A DNA stretch of 64,000 nucleotides, taken from assembly GCF_001613085.1 (NCBI RefSeq), contig NZ_BDBR01000010.1, positions 124,001 through 188,000 on the forward strand, given 5' to 3'. Source of the stretch: Nocardia salmonicida NBRC 13393 (GTDB lineage: Bacteria; Actinomycetota; Actinomycetes; Mycobacteriales; Mycobacteriaceae). The translations under genes were made by a program, and so were the position numbers. The notes below the pieces were generated by a model. The model saw nothing but the letters and a program-made list of their open reading frames with translations, did no database searches and was not told where the DNA came from. Shown here one piece after another: positions 9,813-18,496 of the stretch (the first letter of the stretch is position 1; every line of letters begins with the position of its first letter).

Positions 9813-10757
9813 GTGAACCCATTCGAGGGCATGTTGTGTACGGCGGCCGCGGCCGACCTCCCGCTGCTCGGTACCGCGGGGCACTTCACCGGATGGCTGT
9901 GTATCGAGCATCCCGGCGCGTGGGGCGGTGATGTGATCGGTGATGAGGTGCTCGGTCCGGAGATCACCGCCGAACTGGCGGCGCGGACGTCCGCGGCGCG
10001 GGTTCGGCCGACGCTGATCCGCCGTCCGGGCCGCAACGAGTTCACCGGTACCCGCACGGTGCTGCTGGTCAGTTCGCGGCCGGAGGGCTCCTGGTGCGAG
10101 CGGTTCGAGATCACCGACCTGCGCCAGCTCTTCGACATCGATCTTCATCTCGTCGACGGACCGGCACCGGGAATCGGTGCGCGGGTGGATGATCCGGTGG
10201 TCCTGGTCTGCGCCCACGGTAAACGCGACCAGTGCTGTGCCCTGTTGGGCCGCCCGATCGCCGCCGCCCTTGCCGCCGACTACCCGGGCCGGGTCTGGGA
10301 GGCCTCGCACACCGGTGGTCACCGCTTCGCCCCCGCGGTCGTCCTGCTTCCCTCCGGCCTCACTTACGGCCGTGTCGACGCCCCCGCCGCCAAGGCGATG
10401 CTCGAAGCGGCCGACGTCGACGAGGTCTCCCTGACCGGTCTCCGCGGCCGCAGCTGTTACCCCCCGATCTCCCAGCTCGCTGAAGTGGCTGTGCGCGAAC
10501 AGTTCCCGGCCGGCGCCACTGACCTCACCGTCCACCCCGACCCGGCTCCCACCGATGACCCGACCCTGGCGGGCGCCGCCGTCGTCACCCACCGCGATGG
10601 CCGCCGCTGGCGCGTCACCGCCCGCACCGTCCCCGCCGCCCCGCGCCAAGCCAGCTGCGGCGCCGCTCCCAAGCCGGCCACCTACCTGGAACCCGCTGCC
10701 GTAGAACAACTCTGCGAGTCATCCACCATCCAGCCCGAACAGTCCGCCGACCGCTGA
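9813..10757 (+). CDS. Apd1-like sucrase/ferredoxin-fold [2Fe-2S] protein
   Basis: A 314-residue member of the sucrase/ferredoxin-like (Apd1/Aim32) family, thioredoxin-like ferredoxins. The family's cluster ligands are visible: Cys133 and Cys141/Cys142 in VCAHGKRDQCC, and His166 and His170 in HTGGH. Family members bind a [2Fe-2S] centre with two Cys and two His; the electron partner here is unknown. GTG at 9813 follows GGGAGGAG four bases upstream. It lies between imuB and the GNAT gene, 77 bases after imuB, so cotranscription with the SOS genes is possible but not shown by a site of its own. Confidence 0.82.
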   Translation: MNPFEGMLCTAAAADLPLLGTAGHFTGWLCIEHPGAWGGDVIGDEVLGPEITAELAARTSAARVRPTLIRRPGRNEFTGTRTVLLVSSRPEGSWCERFEITDLRQLFDIDLHLVDGPAPGIGARVDDPVVLVCAHGKRDQCCALLGRPIAAALAADYPGRVWEASHTGGHRFAPAVVLLPSGLTYGRVDAPAAKAMLEAADVDEVSLTGLRGRSCYPPISQLAEVAVREQFPAGATDLTVHPDPAPTDDPTLAGAAVVTHRDGRRWRVTARTVPAAPRQASCGAAPKPATYLEPAAVEQLCESSTIQPEQSADR

Positions 10758-10831
10758 GAGCCGGTGGACTATCGGAACTCCGGCGGAATGGCTCTTCCGC
10801 GCGATCACCCGGCGACCCTAACGTCGACTCC

Positions 10832-11272
10832 ATGAGCGACATCCGCGAAATCGGCAAGGACGAAACCGAGCTGGCGGGCCCTGCCCTGCTGGAGCTGCGC
10901 CCACGGTGGGAGACGACATCGCGGCTGGCCGAGTTCATCGACGCCGAACTCCGCCCCGAGGGCTACCGGCTGGTCGGGATCTTCGAACCAGGCTCTCCCA
11001 CAGCGCTGTCGGTGGCGGGATTCCGCGAATCCCACTCCACCGCCTGGGGCCACCACCTCTACATCGACGACGTCTCCACTCTCCCCGCGGTGCGCGGTCG
11101 AGGCCACGCCGACCACCTGCTCGACTGGCTCACCGCCGAGGCCAGGCGCCTGCGGTGCACGGGGATCCACCTGGACTCCGGCGTCGGCCCCACCCGAGCC
11201 GCCGCCCATCGCCTCTATATGCGCCACCATCTGGCCATCACCGCCCACCACTTCACTCTCGACCTGGAGTGA
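10832..11272 (+). CDS. GNAT family N-acetyltransferase
   Basis: A 146-residue acetyltransferase. The acetyl-CoA binding signature appears as VSTLPAVRGRGHADHLLDWL (around residues 85-105, R/Q-x-x-G-x-G/A equivalent RGRGHA), preceded by the HHLYIDD strand. A late helix with GPTRAAAHRLYMRHH fits the GNAT C-terminal part. The acyl acceptor cannot be inferred. It faces the convergent reductase gene. Confidence 0.8.
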   Translation: MSDIREIGKDETELAGPALLELRPRWETTSRLAEFIDAELRPEGYRLVGIFEPGSPTALSVAGFRESHSTAWGHHLYIDDVSTLPAVRGRGHADHLLDWLTAEARRLRCTGIHLDSGVGPTRAAAHRLYMRHHLAITAHHFTLDLE

Positions 11273-11344
11273 ATCGCGGGCGGACCCGGAATCCGCGCCC
11301 CGAATCCATGTGGGCCCGAGGCGAACTGAGTGACTACGCGGGGG

Positions 11345-12295
11345 TCACCAGTGCGTGCCGGGAACCCAGCGGGCCGCGCGGCGCAGAGCGGTGCCGGTGA
11401 CCTTTCGGGCGGCGGAACGGGTTTTCGGATCTGCCCGAGGGACCGGGGCGGGGGCGTCTTCGGCCGATTCGCCCTTGGCCGCAGGGGAATCCGGCAGCGC
11501 GCGGTAGTAGCGGTGCAAGATGCGGTCGCGGAGTTTGGGGGTGATGATGCCGCCGTATTCGGCGAGGGTGCCGAGGGGGACGTCGATGCGTCTCGGGCGT
11601 TCGGCGAGGGCACGGACGATCGTGCCCGCGGCCCACTCGGGGGATTCGGAAGGGCCCTGGTCGCCGCTGGGGGCGATCATCGGGGTGCGCACCAACGGCA
11701 TGTGAATGGTGGTGAAAGTGACTCCGTCGGCGAGGGTTTCGACCGAGGCGACCTCGGTGAACTTGTCCAGGGCCGCCTTGCTGGCGAGATAGGCGGCGAA
11801 GCGGGGAGTGGCCACCTGCACGCCGGCGCTGGAGATATTGACGATGTGGCCGAAGCCGCGCTCGCGCATCTGTGGCAGCAGGGCCAACGTCATCCGCAGC
11901 GCGCCGAAGTAGTTGACCGCCATGGTGCGTTCGAAGTCGTGCAGGCGGTCGGTGGAGCGGTGGATGGCGCGGCGGATGGACCGGCCCGCGTTGTTGACCA
12001 GCATGTCGACGTGGCCGTGCTGGTCGAGAATGGCCTTGACCGCCGAATCCACGGATTCGGAATCGGTGACATCGCACGGGTAGCCGTAGGCCAGCCCGCC
12101 CGCGTCGACGATCTCGGTGACCACCGCGGCCAGTTCGTCGGCGCGGCGCGCGAGCAGGAACACGATCCCGCCCTTGTCGGCCACCGAGAGTGCGGCGGCC
12201 CGTCCGATCCCGGAGGACGCGCCGGTGATCACGACATGCCTGCCGGTGAGATCGCGCCGCTTGCGGCCTCGTTCACCTGGAGAAACCTGAGACAT
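11345..12295 (-). CDS. short-chain dehydrogenase/reductase
   Basis: A 316-residue SDR with cofactor motif TGASSGIG (24-31), the NNAG motif, the catalytic Ser (NISSAG) and the YLASK Tyr/Lys pair. The C-terminal ~60 residues (RDRILHRYYRALPDS onward, then a basic tail) extend beyond a classical SDR, as in mycobacterial SDRs that reduce fatty or mycolic intermediates. The substrate is inferred only loosely. ATG at 12295 has AAAGGAG upstream. A perfect 14-bp-arm inverted repeat at 12318-12349 sits directly before the gene and is a probable operator. Confidence 0.87.
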   Translation of the reverse strand: MSQVSPGERGRKRRDLTGRHVVITGASSGIGRAAALSVADKGGIVFLLARRADELAAVVTEIVDAGGLAYGYPCDVTDSESVDSAVKAILDQHGHVDMLVNNAGRSIRRAIHRSTDRLHDFERTMAVNYFGALRMTLALLPQMRERGFGHIVNISSAGVQVATPRFAAYLASKAALDKFTEVASVETLADGVTFTTIHMPLVRTPMIAPSGDQGPSESPEWAAGTIVRALAERPRRIDVPLGTLAEYGGIITPKLRDRILHRYYRALPDSPAAKGESAEDAPAPVPRADPKTRSAARKVTGTALRRAARWVPGTHW

Positions 12296-12317
12296 CACTG
12301 CTCCTTTGCAGCTCGTT

Positions 12318-12349
12318 CCCTCGAACTTACTCCAAAGTAAGTTCGAGGG
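12318..12349. promoter_or_regulatory. perfect inverted repeat upstream of the SDR gene
   Basis: Fourteen-base arms (CCCTCGAACTTACT and its complement) flank a CCAA centre. It lies 23 bases before the SDR start and looks like a repressor operator (TetR-type dimension) or a strong hairpin. The outer arms contain TCGAA like an SOS half-site, but the spacing does not fit LexA. Confidence 0.65.
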
Positions 12350-12367
12350 CCAGGTTCCTCGAGAAAC

Positions 12368-12383
12368 TCGAAAATATGTTCGA
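12368..12383. promoter_or_regulatory. LexA (SOS) box 1 upstream of the unknown gene/dnaE2
   Basis: TCGAAAATATGTTCGA matches TCGAAC-N4-GTTCGA with one mismatch. It is 44 bases before the ATG of the 151-residue unknown gene. Confidence 0.82.
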
Positions 12384-12400
12384 ATGCCTCTCGCTATTAT

Positions 12401-12416
12401 TCGAACGTATGTGCGA
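12401..12416. promoter_or_regulatory. LexA (SOS) box 2 upstream of the unknown gene/dnaE2
   Basis: TCGAACGTATGTGCGA matches the SOS box with one mismatch and ends 11 bases before the ATG at 12428. The two boxes are centred 33 bases apart, about three helical turns, suggesting tight LexA control. Confidence 0.8.
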
Positions 12417-12427
12417 TACTGGTCCGC

Positions 12428-12883
12428 ATGGCGGACGATCGGATGGCGGACATCTATGCCGCGGTGCGGCTCGGCGGTGGCGACCCTGATGCGGCGCGCG
12501 CGGCGCTGACCAGGCTGTGGAGTGAGATAGGGGAAGGCGGCGACCCGTTGCATCGCTGCGTGGTGGCACATCACCTGGCGGATGTGCAGGAGTTGCCGGA
12601 GGGTGCGTTGCTGTGGGACCAGCGGGCGCTGGCCGCGGTGTTCGGGCCGGGCATCCCGCTCGATGAGGGACTGCGCGGGTTCCTGCCCTCGCTGTATCTG
12701 AATCTGGCCGACAGTCACCGCCGCGTCGGTGACTTCGAGATGGCGCGGATGCAGTTGGCCATCGCGCGCGGGCACTTGGATGTGCTCGCCAACGATGCCT
12801 ACGGCGCGGTGATCCGCTCGGGTCTCGGGCATGTGGAGGCCGCGCTGGAATCGCGGTCGATGGAGCGCTTGCCCGCGAATTGA
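12428..12883 (+). CDS. SOS-controlled helical-repeat protein of unknown function, in front of dnaE2
   Basis: A 151-residue, mostly helical soluble protein that I do not recognise by name. Segments such as YLNLADSHRRVGDFEMARMQLAIARGHL look like a TPR-type helix-turn-helix pair; another pair may lie around residues 20-55. No catalytic motif or signal peptide is visible. Two LexA boxes lie within 60 bases upstream and dnaE2 starts 56 bases after the stop, so it is probably the first gene of the dnaE2 transcript. A role as adaptor or regulator in the damage response is inference from context. Confidence 0.8.
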   Translation: MADDRMADIYAAVRLGGGDPDAARAALTRLWSEIGEGGDPLHRCVVAHHLADVQELPEGALLWDQRALAAVFGPGIPLDEGLRGFLPSLYLNLADSHRRVGDFEMARMQLAIARGHLDVLANDAYGAVIRSGLGHVEAALESRSMERLPAN

Positions 12884-12939
12884 GTTGTCTTCCAACACGA
12901 AAGGGATGTGGATGCGGGGGTCGTGAGAGGAGTGGGTGC

Positions 12940-15900
12940 ATGGGCTGGAGCAACGGTACGCCGACCTGGTCGGAGCTGGAACGGGTACTCTCGGGCAAGC
13001 CGAGCGGCAGGCCCGCGGAGGACATGCACCCCGGCGACGGCGGCGACAGTCCGGCCTGGTCACGCAAACGCGGCGAGTACCACGCCGCCGGGCTCGACCG
13101 GCCGACCGGCCCGACGGTGCCCTACGCCGAGCTGCACACCCACTCCGCCTACAGCTTCCTCGACGGCGCGAGTCAGCCGGAGGAGCTGGTGGAGGAGGCG
13201 GTGCGGCTCGGTCTGGAAGCGCTCGCGCTCACCGACCACAACGGGTTCTACGGGACCGTCCGGTTCGCCGAGGCGGCCAGGGAATGGGGAATGCCAACGG
13301 TTTTCGGTGCCGAACTGTCACTGGGAACCGATGCGAAGGCGGCGCCGGGCCGAGGGGATGCGGTCCGGCGCCGTTCTGTCCCGCGGGGCGGGGTGCGAGC
13401 CACTGCCGATGACGCGGTCGAGCGAGGACACGCGCACGCGCCGGACTCGGTGCCGCGCACCGGATCTCCCGACCCGTTCGGCCCGCATCTGCTGGTGCTG
13501 GCCAGGGGGCAGGAGGGGTACCGGCGGCTCTCCAGGGAGATGACCACGGCGCACATGGCCGCGGGGGAGAAGGGCGTGCTGCGCTACGACCTCGACACGC
13601 TCGCCGCGGCGGCGGGCGGGCACTGGCACATTCTCACCGGCTGCCGAAAAGGCCACCTGCGCACCGCACTCGAACACGATCTGCGCGGTGGCGATATCCG
13701 GCTGCCGAAAGCCGAAGCGGCTCTGCGGGATCTGATCGAAAGATTCGGCGCCGACCGGGTGAGTGTGGAGCTCACCCACCACGGCATCGCCACCGATGAC
13801 GAGCGCAACGCCCTGCTGATCGCGCTGGCCGACCGGCTCGGTGTTCCCGTACTCGCTACCACCGGTGCGCATTTCGCGTCACCGGCGCAACGTCGACGGG
13901 CGATGGCGCTGGCCGCGATCCGTGCCAGGAGCAGTCTCGACGAGATGGCGGGCTGGCTCGCTCCCACCGGCGGTGCGCACCTGCGTTCGGGTACGGAGAT
14001 GGCGCACCTGTTCGCCGACTACCCGCACGCGGTGGCGAACGCGGTCACCCTGGCTCGCGAATGCGCGTTCGACCTGGGGCTGATCGCCCCGAACCTGCCG
14101 CCGTTCGAGGTGCCGCCCGGCTACGACGAGAACTCCTGGCTGCGCGACCTCGCCTATACGGGCGCGGCGCGCCGCTACGGGCCGAGGCAGCGAAACACCA
14201 AGGCGTATAAGCAGATCGACCACGAACTAGCGGTGATCGCGGACCTGAACTTTCCCGGCTATTTCCTGGTGGTGCACGATATCGTCCAGTTCTGCAAGGA
14301 CAGCGACATCCTGTGCCAGGGTCGGGGCTCGGCCGCCAACTCCGCGGTCTGCTACGCCATCGGCATCACCAATGTCGACCCGGTCGGCAACCAACTGTTG
14401 TTCGAGCGATTCCTCTCGCCCGAGCGCGACGGGCCACCCGATATCGATGTCGATATCGAATCCGACCGCCGCGAGGAGGCCATCCAGCACGTCTACGCCA
14501 AGTACGGACGCGACTTCGCCGCTCAGGTGGCGAACGTGATCACCTACCGGGGTAAGTCCTCGGTGCGCGATGCCGCACGGGCACTCGGCTTCTCACCCGG
14601 ACAGCAGGACGCGTGGAGCAAGCAGGTGAGCCGCTGGTCCGGGGTGGCCGCCGAGACGGGCACCGATATCCCGGACACGGTTCTCGAACTCGCGGGCGAA
14701 CTCGACGGTCTGCCGAGGCATTTGGGCATCCACTCCGGCGGCATGGTGATCTGTGATCGACCGATCGCCGACGTGTGCCCGGTGGAGTGGGCGCGGATGG
14801 CCGGGCGCAGTGTGCTGCAGTGGGACAAAGACGATTGCGCCGCGGTCGGTTTGGTCAAGTTCGACCTGCTCGGTCTCGGCATGCTCTCGGCGCTGCACTA
14901 CATGATCGACCTGGTGCGCGAGCACAAGGGCGAGACGGTGGAACTGCACGCGCTCGACCTCACCGAAGCGGGCGTCTACGAGATGCTGCAACGCGCGGAC
15001 TCCATCGGGGTGTTCCAGGTGGAGTCGCGCGCGCAGATGGCGACGCTGCCCCGGCTGAAGCCGCGTAATTTCTACGATCTGGTCGTCGAGGTGGCGCTGA
15101 TCCGCCCCGGACCGATTCAGGGCGGCTCGGTGCACCCCTATATCCGCAGGCGTAACGGCAAGGAGCCGGTGGTGTTCGACCATCCCTCGCTGGAGCGCTC
15201 GCTCACGCGCACGCTCGGCATCCCGCTGTTCCAGGAACAGCTGATGCAGATGGCCGTCGATGTCGCCGGTTTCAGTGCGGCCGAAGCCGATCAGCTGCGC
15301 CGGGCGATGGGATCCAAACGTTCGCCGGAGAAGATGCAACGGCTGAAGACCAGGTTCTACGAGGGCATGCGGAAGCTGCACGGCATCACCGACGAGGTCG
15401 CCGACCGCATCTACGAGAAGCTCTACGCCTTCGCCAATTTCGGTTTCCCCGAAAGCCATTCGCAGAGCTTCGCCGCGATCGTGTTCTATTCGTCGTGGTT
15501 CAAGCTGCACCATCCGGCCGCGTTCTGCGCCGGGTTGTTGCGCGCGCAGCCGATGGGTTTCTACTCACCGCAGTCGCTGGTCGCCGATGCCCGCCGCCAC
15601 GGGGTGCGCGTGCACGGTCCCGATATCAACGCCAGCCGTGCCGAACCCACCCTCGAGAACGCGGGCACCGAGATCCGGCTCGGCCTGTCGGGCGTGCGCC
15701 ACATCGGCACCGACCTCGCCGACCGCATCGTCGCCACCCGTGCCGAACACGGCCCCTTCACCTCGATGCTCGACCTCACCGGCCGCATCGAACTGACCAT
15801 TCCCCAAACCGAATCCCTCGCTACCGCAGGCGCGTTGAGCAGCTTGGTCGACACTTCGACCGAGCATTCGGCGACGAGCTCTCGGCGGGCGGCGCTGTGG

Positions 15901-16395
15901 GCGGCGGGAGCGGCGGCCCAGGAACGCGCGAACCTCCTGCCCGGCACCGGCCCCGCCGTCGCGGCACCCGCGCTGCCCGGCATGAGCGCACTCGAACTCG
16001 CCGCCGCCGACGTCTGGGCCACCGGTATCTCGCCCGACACCTACCCCACCGAATTCCTTCGCGCCCACCTGAATTCGCTCGGTGTCGTCCCCGCCTGCGA
16101 TCTACTGCTCGTCGAGGACGGCGCGCGAATCCTGGTGGCAGGCGCTGTCACCCACCGGCAGCGCCCCGCCACCGCCGCGGGCGTCACCTTCCTCAACCTC
16201 GAAGACGAAACCGGCATGGTCAATGTGGTCTGCTCGGTCGGCCTGTGGACCCGATACCGCCGCCTCGCCCAGAACGCCACCGCCCTGCTCATCCGTGGCC
16301 GCATCCAAAACGCCGAGGGCGCGGCCAGCCTCGTCGCCGACCACCTCGAGCACCTCGACCTGACCATCGTCGCCCGCTCCCGCGACTTCCGCTGA
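12940..16395 (+). CDS. dnaE2: error-prone DNA polymerase DnaE2
   Basis: A 1151-residue C-family polymerase, the catalytic subunit of the SOS mutasome. The N-terminal PHP domain begins YAELHTHSAYSFLDGAS; the polymerase palm has PDIDVDIE with Asp501 and Asp503 as metal ligands. Other conserved landmarks are GRGSAANSAVCYAIGIT, LGIHSGGMVI and FGFPESHSQSFA. The C-terminal ~120 residues form an OB-fold (VAGAVTHRQRPATAAGVTFLNLEDETG). The replicative DnaE tau-binding tail is absent, as expected for DnaE2. ATG at 12940 follows GAGAGGAG with good spacing; the frame is open back to 12880, where an ATG overlaps the preceding stop, but that extension is Cys/Gly-rich and unlike the family. Damage induction is implied by the upstream SOS boxes. 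Confidence 0.95.
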   Translation: MGWSNGTPTWSELERVLSGKPSGRPAEDMHPGDGGDSPAWSRKRGEYHAAGLDRPTGPTVPYAELHTHSAYSFLDGASQPEELVEEAVRLGLEALALTDHNGFYGTVRFAEAAREWGMPTVFGAELSLGTDAKAAPGRGDAVRRRSVPRGGVRATADDAVERGHAHAPDSVPRTGSPDPFGPHLLVLARGQEGYRRLSREMTTAHMAAGEKGVLRYDLDTLAAAAGGHWHILTGCRKGHLRTALEHDLRGGDIRLPKAEAALRDLIERFGADRVSVELTHHGIATDDERNALLIALADRLGVPVLATTGAHFASPAQRRRAMALAAIRARSSLDEMAGWLAPTGGAHLRSGTEMAHLFADYPHAVANAVTLARECAFDLGLIAPNLPPFEVPPGYDENSWLRDLAYTGAARRYGPRQRNTKAYKQIDHELAVIADLNFPGYFLVVHDIVQFCKDSDILCQGRGSAANSAVCYAIGITNVDPVGNQLLFERFLSPERDGPPDIDVDIESDRREEAIQHVYAKYGRDFAAQVANVITYRGKSSVRDAARALGFSPGQQDAWSKQVSRWSGVAAETGTDIPDTVLELAGELDGLPRHLGIHSGGMVICDRPIADVCPVEWARMAGRSVLQWDKDDCAAVGLVKFDLLGLGMLSALHYMIDLVREHKGETVELHALDLTEAGVYEMLQRADSIGVFQVESRAQMATLPRLKPRNFYDLVVEVALIRPGPIQGGSVHPYIRRRNGKEPVVFDHPSLERSLTRTLGIPLFQEQLMQMAVDVAGFSAAEADQLRRAMGSKRSPEKMQRLKTRFYEGMRKLHGITDEVADRIYEKLYAFANFGFPESHSQSFAAIVFYSSWFKLHHPAAFCAGLLRAQPMGFYSPQSLVADARRHGVRVHGPDINASRAEPTLENAGTEIRLGLSGVRHIGTDLADRIVATRAEHGPFTSMLDLTGRIELTIPQTESLATAGALSSLVDTSTEHSATSSRRAALWAAGAAAQERANLLPGTGPAVAAPALPGMSALELAAADVWATGISPDTYPTEFLRAHLNSLGVVPACDLLLVEDGARILVAGAVTHRQRPATAAGVTFLNLEDETGMVNVVCSVGLWTRYRRLAQNATALLIRGRIQNAEGAASLVADHLEHLDLTIVARSRDFR

Positions 16396-16452
16396 CACTG
16401 CTCCGCCTTCGAACACGAGTCACCGACCCACCCACGCACTACGCTGCGAAAT

Positions 16453-17454
16453 ATGCGCAAGCTTGCCGTGGTGATGATCGCGTTGCTCGGACTCCTGTTC
16501 CTGGCCGGGTGCGGCGATGACGACAGTGAGGACGAGGCTGGTCGGGCTACCGCGCCCACCGTCCTCGGCGGGCCCGCACCCGCTGTGGCGCCCGGGTTCC
16601 GGGAGGGCGCACCGCAGAAGGACAGTCCGGCGCCGACGGATCAGTCGAACCGGAAAGAGGTGATCACCGGGTCGGTGGATGTCACCTCGGCCGATCCGAT
16701 CGCCGCCGCCGCGACCGTCACCGGGCAGGTAGATGCCGTCGACGGCCGAATCGACAGCCGCACCGAACAACCCGGCACCGACAAGCGCGCGGCTCGCGCC
16801 GTGCTCAGTGTTCGGGTGCCCGCCGACAAGACCGACGCCTTCATCACCGGCCTCGGCGGGGTCGGCACGGTCACCAGGGTGAGCACCAATCGCGACGACG
16901 TCACCATGCAATGGCAGGATCTTGATGCCCGTATCCGCGCGTTGCAAGCCTCCGTCGATCGGCTCAAAGCGCTGATCACCGGCGCCACCAACACCGCCGA
17001 TCTGATCGCGGCGGAGGAGGCGCTGTCGAGCAGGCAGGGCGAACTCGACAGCCTCACCGCGCAGAAACGCAGCCTCGACGATCAGGTGGCGCTGTCGACG
17101 CTCACCATCACGCTCACCGCCGACGACAAGAACGCACCCGGCGACCCGGACAACTTCTGGGACGGCATCGTCTCGGGCTGGCATTCGCTGATCGACTGGT
17201 TGCAGGACGCGATCGTCTTCGTCGGCAAGGCCGTGCCGTGGCTGGGCTTCCTCGCCGTGATCGGCGGATTGCTGTATGCCGCACTGCGATTGCTGCGCAG
17301 GCGCCGTCGTGCCGAAGCGCACGTGCCCACCGCGCCGGTGGCCACGGCTCCCGCTCCGGCAACCACCGCGTCAGGTGCCACCGAACAGACAGCGTCGGCG
17401 AAGGAGACCCCCGGTGCCCACAGTGCGGGCGACGATCAAACCGAACAGCCGTAA
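16453..17454 (+). CDS. DUF4349 lipoprotein
   Basis: A 333-residue exported protein with lipobox LAGC (Cys about residue 19). A low-complexity Pro/Ala linker leads to a DUF4349 domain: VTGQVDAVDGRID, a strand with LSVRVPADKTDAFITGL, and a long coiled-coil hairpin (DLDARIRALQASVDRLKALI through LTAQKRSLDDQVALSTLTI). One membrane helix (about 250-272) and a basic, then Ala/Pro/Thr-rich tail end the protein. The combination of lipid anchor and C-terminal span is typical for the family, whose function is unknown. It overlaps the start of the DUF167 gene by 41 bases. Confidence 0.85.
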   Translation: MRKLAVVMIALLGLLFLAGCGDDDSEDEAGRATAPTVLGGPAPAVAPGFREGAPQKDSPAPTDQSNRKEVITGSVDVTSADPIAAAATVTGQVDAVDGRIDSRTEQPGTDKRAARAVLSVRVPADKTDAFITGLGGVGTVTRVSTNRDDVTMQWQDLDARIRALQASVDRLKALITGATNTADLIAAEEALSSRQGELDSLTAQKRSLDDQVALSTLTITLTADDKNAPGDPDNFWDGIVSGWHSLIDWLQDAIVFVGKAVPWLGFLAVIGGLLYAALRLLRRRRRAEAHVPTAPVATAPAPATTASGATEQTASAKETPGAHSAGDDQTEQP

Positions 17455-17638
17455 AGGCCCATTGGTCGAAACCGCCGAGGACGGCTCCCTCACCCTCTAC
17501 GTCCGTGCCCCGGCCGTAGAGGGCAAGGCGAACAAGGCGGCCATCGAACTCCTCGCCGACCATTTCGGCGTCGCCAAGTCCGCCGTCCGGTTGACCGCGG
17601 GCGCTACCTCGCGGTTCAAGCGCTTCGATATCGACTGA
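17414..17638 (+). CDS. DUF167 (YggU) family protein
   Basis: A 74-residue protein of the YggU/DUF167 fold: VRATIKPNSRKGP at the start, LYVRAPAVEGKANKAAIELLADHF in the middle, and a VRLTAGATSRFKRFDI end. Members are small conserved proteins with unknown biochemical role. GTG at 17414 follows AAGGAG (17401-17406) inside the end of the DUF4349 gene, which indicates translational coupling. It ends one base short of the convergent trmL gene. Confidence 0.87.
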   Translation: MPTVRATIKPNSRKGPLVETAEDGSLTLYVRAPAVEGKANKAAIELLADHFGVAKSAVRLTAGATSRFKRFDID

Positions 17639-17639
17639 G

Positions 17640-18122
17640 TCAGACCGCGCCCGGAAAACCTAGCTGCCGCCACGCCTCGTACACCGATACCGCCGCCGCG
17701 TTCGACAGATTCATCGAACGTCGCCCCGGCAGCATCGGAATGCGGACCTGCTCGGTGATCTGCGGATCGGTCAGCACTTCCTCGGGCAGACCCGTGGGCT
17801 CGGTGCCGAACAGCAGCGCGTCGTTGTCGCGATAGGCGATATCGGTGAAGCGGGTGGTGGCCTGGGTGGTGAAGGCGAAGACCCGGCCGGGCCGGATCGC
17901 CGCGAACGCCGTCGCCAGGTCGGGATGCACGGTCACCACCGCGAGGTCGTGATAGTCCAGTCCGGCTCGTCGCAGCTTGGACTCCGAGAGATCGAAGCCG
18001 AGCGGTTCGATCAGGTGTAGCGCGCAGCCGGTCCCCGCGGCCAACCGGATCGCGTTGCCGGTATTGGGCGGAATCACGGGCTCGTGAAAGATCAGGTGCA
18101 GCACAGCGGACCACTCTGTCAT
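17640..18122 (-). CDS. trmL: tRNA (cytidine(34)-2'-O)-methyltransferase TrmL
   Basis: A 160-residue SPOUT methyltransferase that would 2'-O-methylate the wobble base of tRNA-Leu isoacceptors using SAM. Visible family motifs are HEPVIPPNTGNAIRLAA (motif 1), LLFGTEPTGLP (motif 2) and IPMLPGRRSMNLSNAAAVSVYEAWRQ (motif 3, the trefoil-knot SAM site). ATG at 18122 (MTEWSAVLHLIFHEP) fits the usual length of about 155; the upstream extension lacks conservation. It is divergent from the DUF3017 gene, with 46 bases between. Confidence 0.92.
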   Translation of the reverse strand: MTEWSAVLHLIFHEPVIPPNTGNAIRLAAGTGCALHLIEPLGFDLSESKLRRAGLDYHDLAVVTVHPDLATAFAAIRPGRVFAFTTQATTRFTDIAYRDNDALLFGTEPTGLPEEVLTDPQITEQVRIPMLPGRRSMNLSNAAAVSVYEAWRQLGFPGAV

Positions 18123-18168
18123 GCGCCACCCCGTCCGCGCGCAGGCGGTATCTGGAACAATCGGGCTC

Positions 18169-18495
18169 GTGAACGAGGCGGAGACGACCGGCAAGCACCG
18201 GGTCGCGCGGTTGAGCGCGGGGGAGCAGTATCTGCGCAGTCATCTGCCGATGACCGTGGTGACAGCGCTGATCGTGATCGCGGTCGGCTTCGTCGCCTGG
18301 GATCGGTGGCGTCGCGGCGCGCTGATCTTCGGCAGCGCCGCCCTGGTGGCCGCCGCGTTCCGGCTGTGCTTGCCGACCGTGCAGGTGGGCTTGCTCGCCG
18401 TACGCAGCCGTCCGTTCGATGTGGCCGCGCTGACCGCGCTCGGCAGCGCCATCGTCTTCCTGGCGGCCACCATCAACACGCTCGGCGTTTCCTAG
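18169..18495 (+). CDS. DUF3017 membrane protein
   Basis: A 108-residue integral membrane protein with about three hydrophobic helices (PMTVVTALIVIAVGFVAW, LIFGSAALVAAAFRLCL, ALTALGSAIVFLAATI). The pattern matches DUF3017, a mycobacterial/actinobacterial family of unknown function often near folD or metX. GTG at 18169 was chosen because the residues before it are not family-like. It converges on the DUF2236 gene with one base between the stops. Confidence 0.78.
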   Translation: MNEAETTGKHRVARLSAGEQYLRSHLPMTVVTALIVIAVGFVAWDRWRRGALIFGSAALVAAAFRLCLPTVQVGLLAVRSRPFDVAALTALGSAIVFLAATINTLGVS

Positions 18496-18496
18496 T

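Noticed and set aside
12880..12939. Earlier ATG for dnaE2 overlapping the preceding stop
   Set aside because: The added 20 residues are Cys/Gly/Arg-rich and unlike DnaE2; ATG at 12940 has a strong SD. An overlap start remains possible but unlikely.
11345..13063. 572-codon frame extending the SDR gene upstream on the minus strand
   Set aside because: The first ~256 residues have no family character, run antisense to the unknown gene and dnaE2, and a good SD precedes ATG at 12295.
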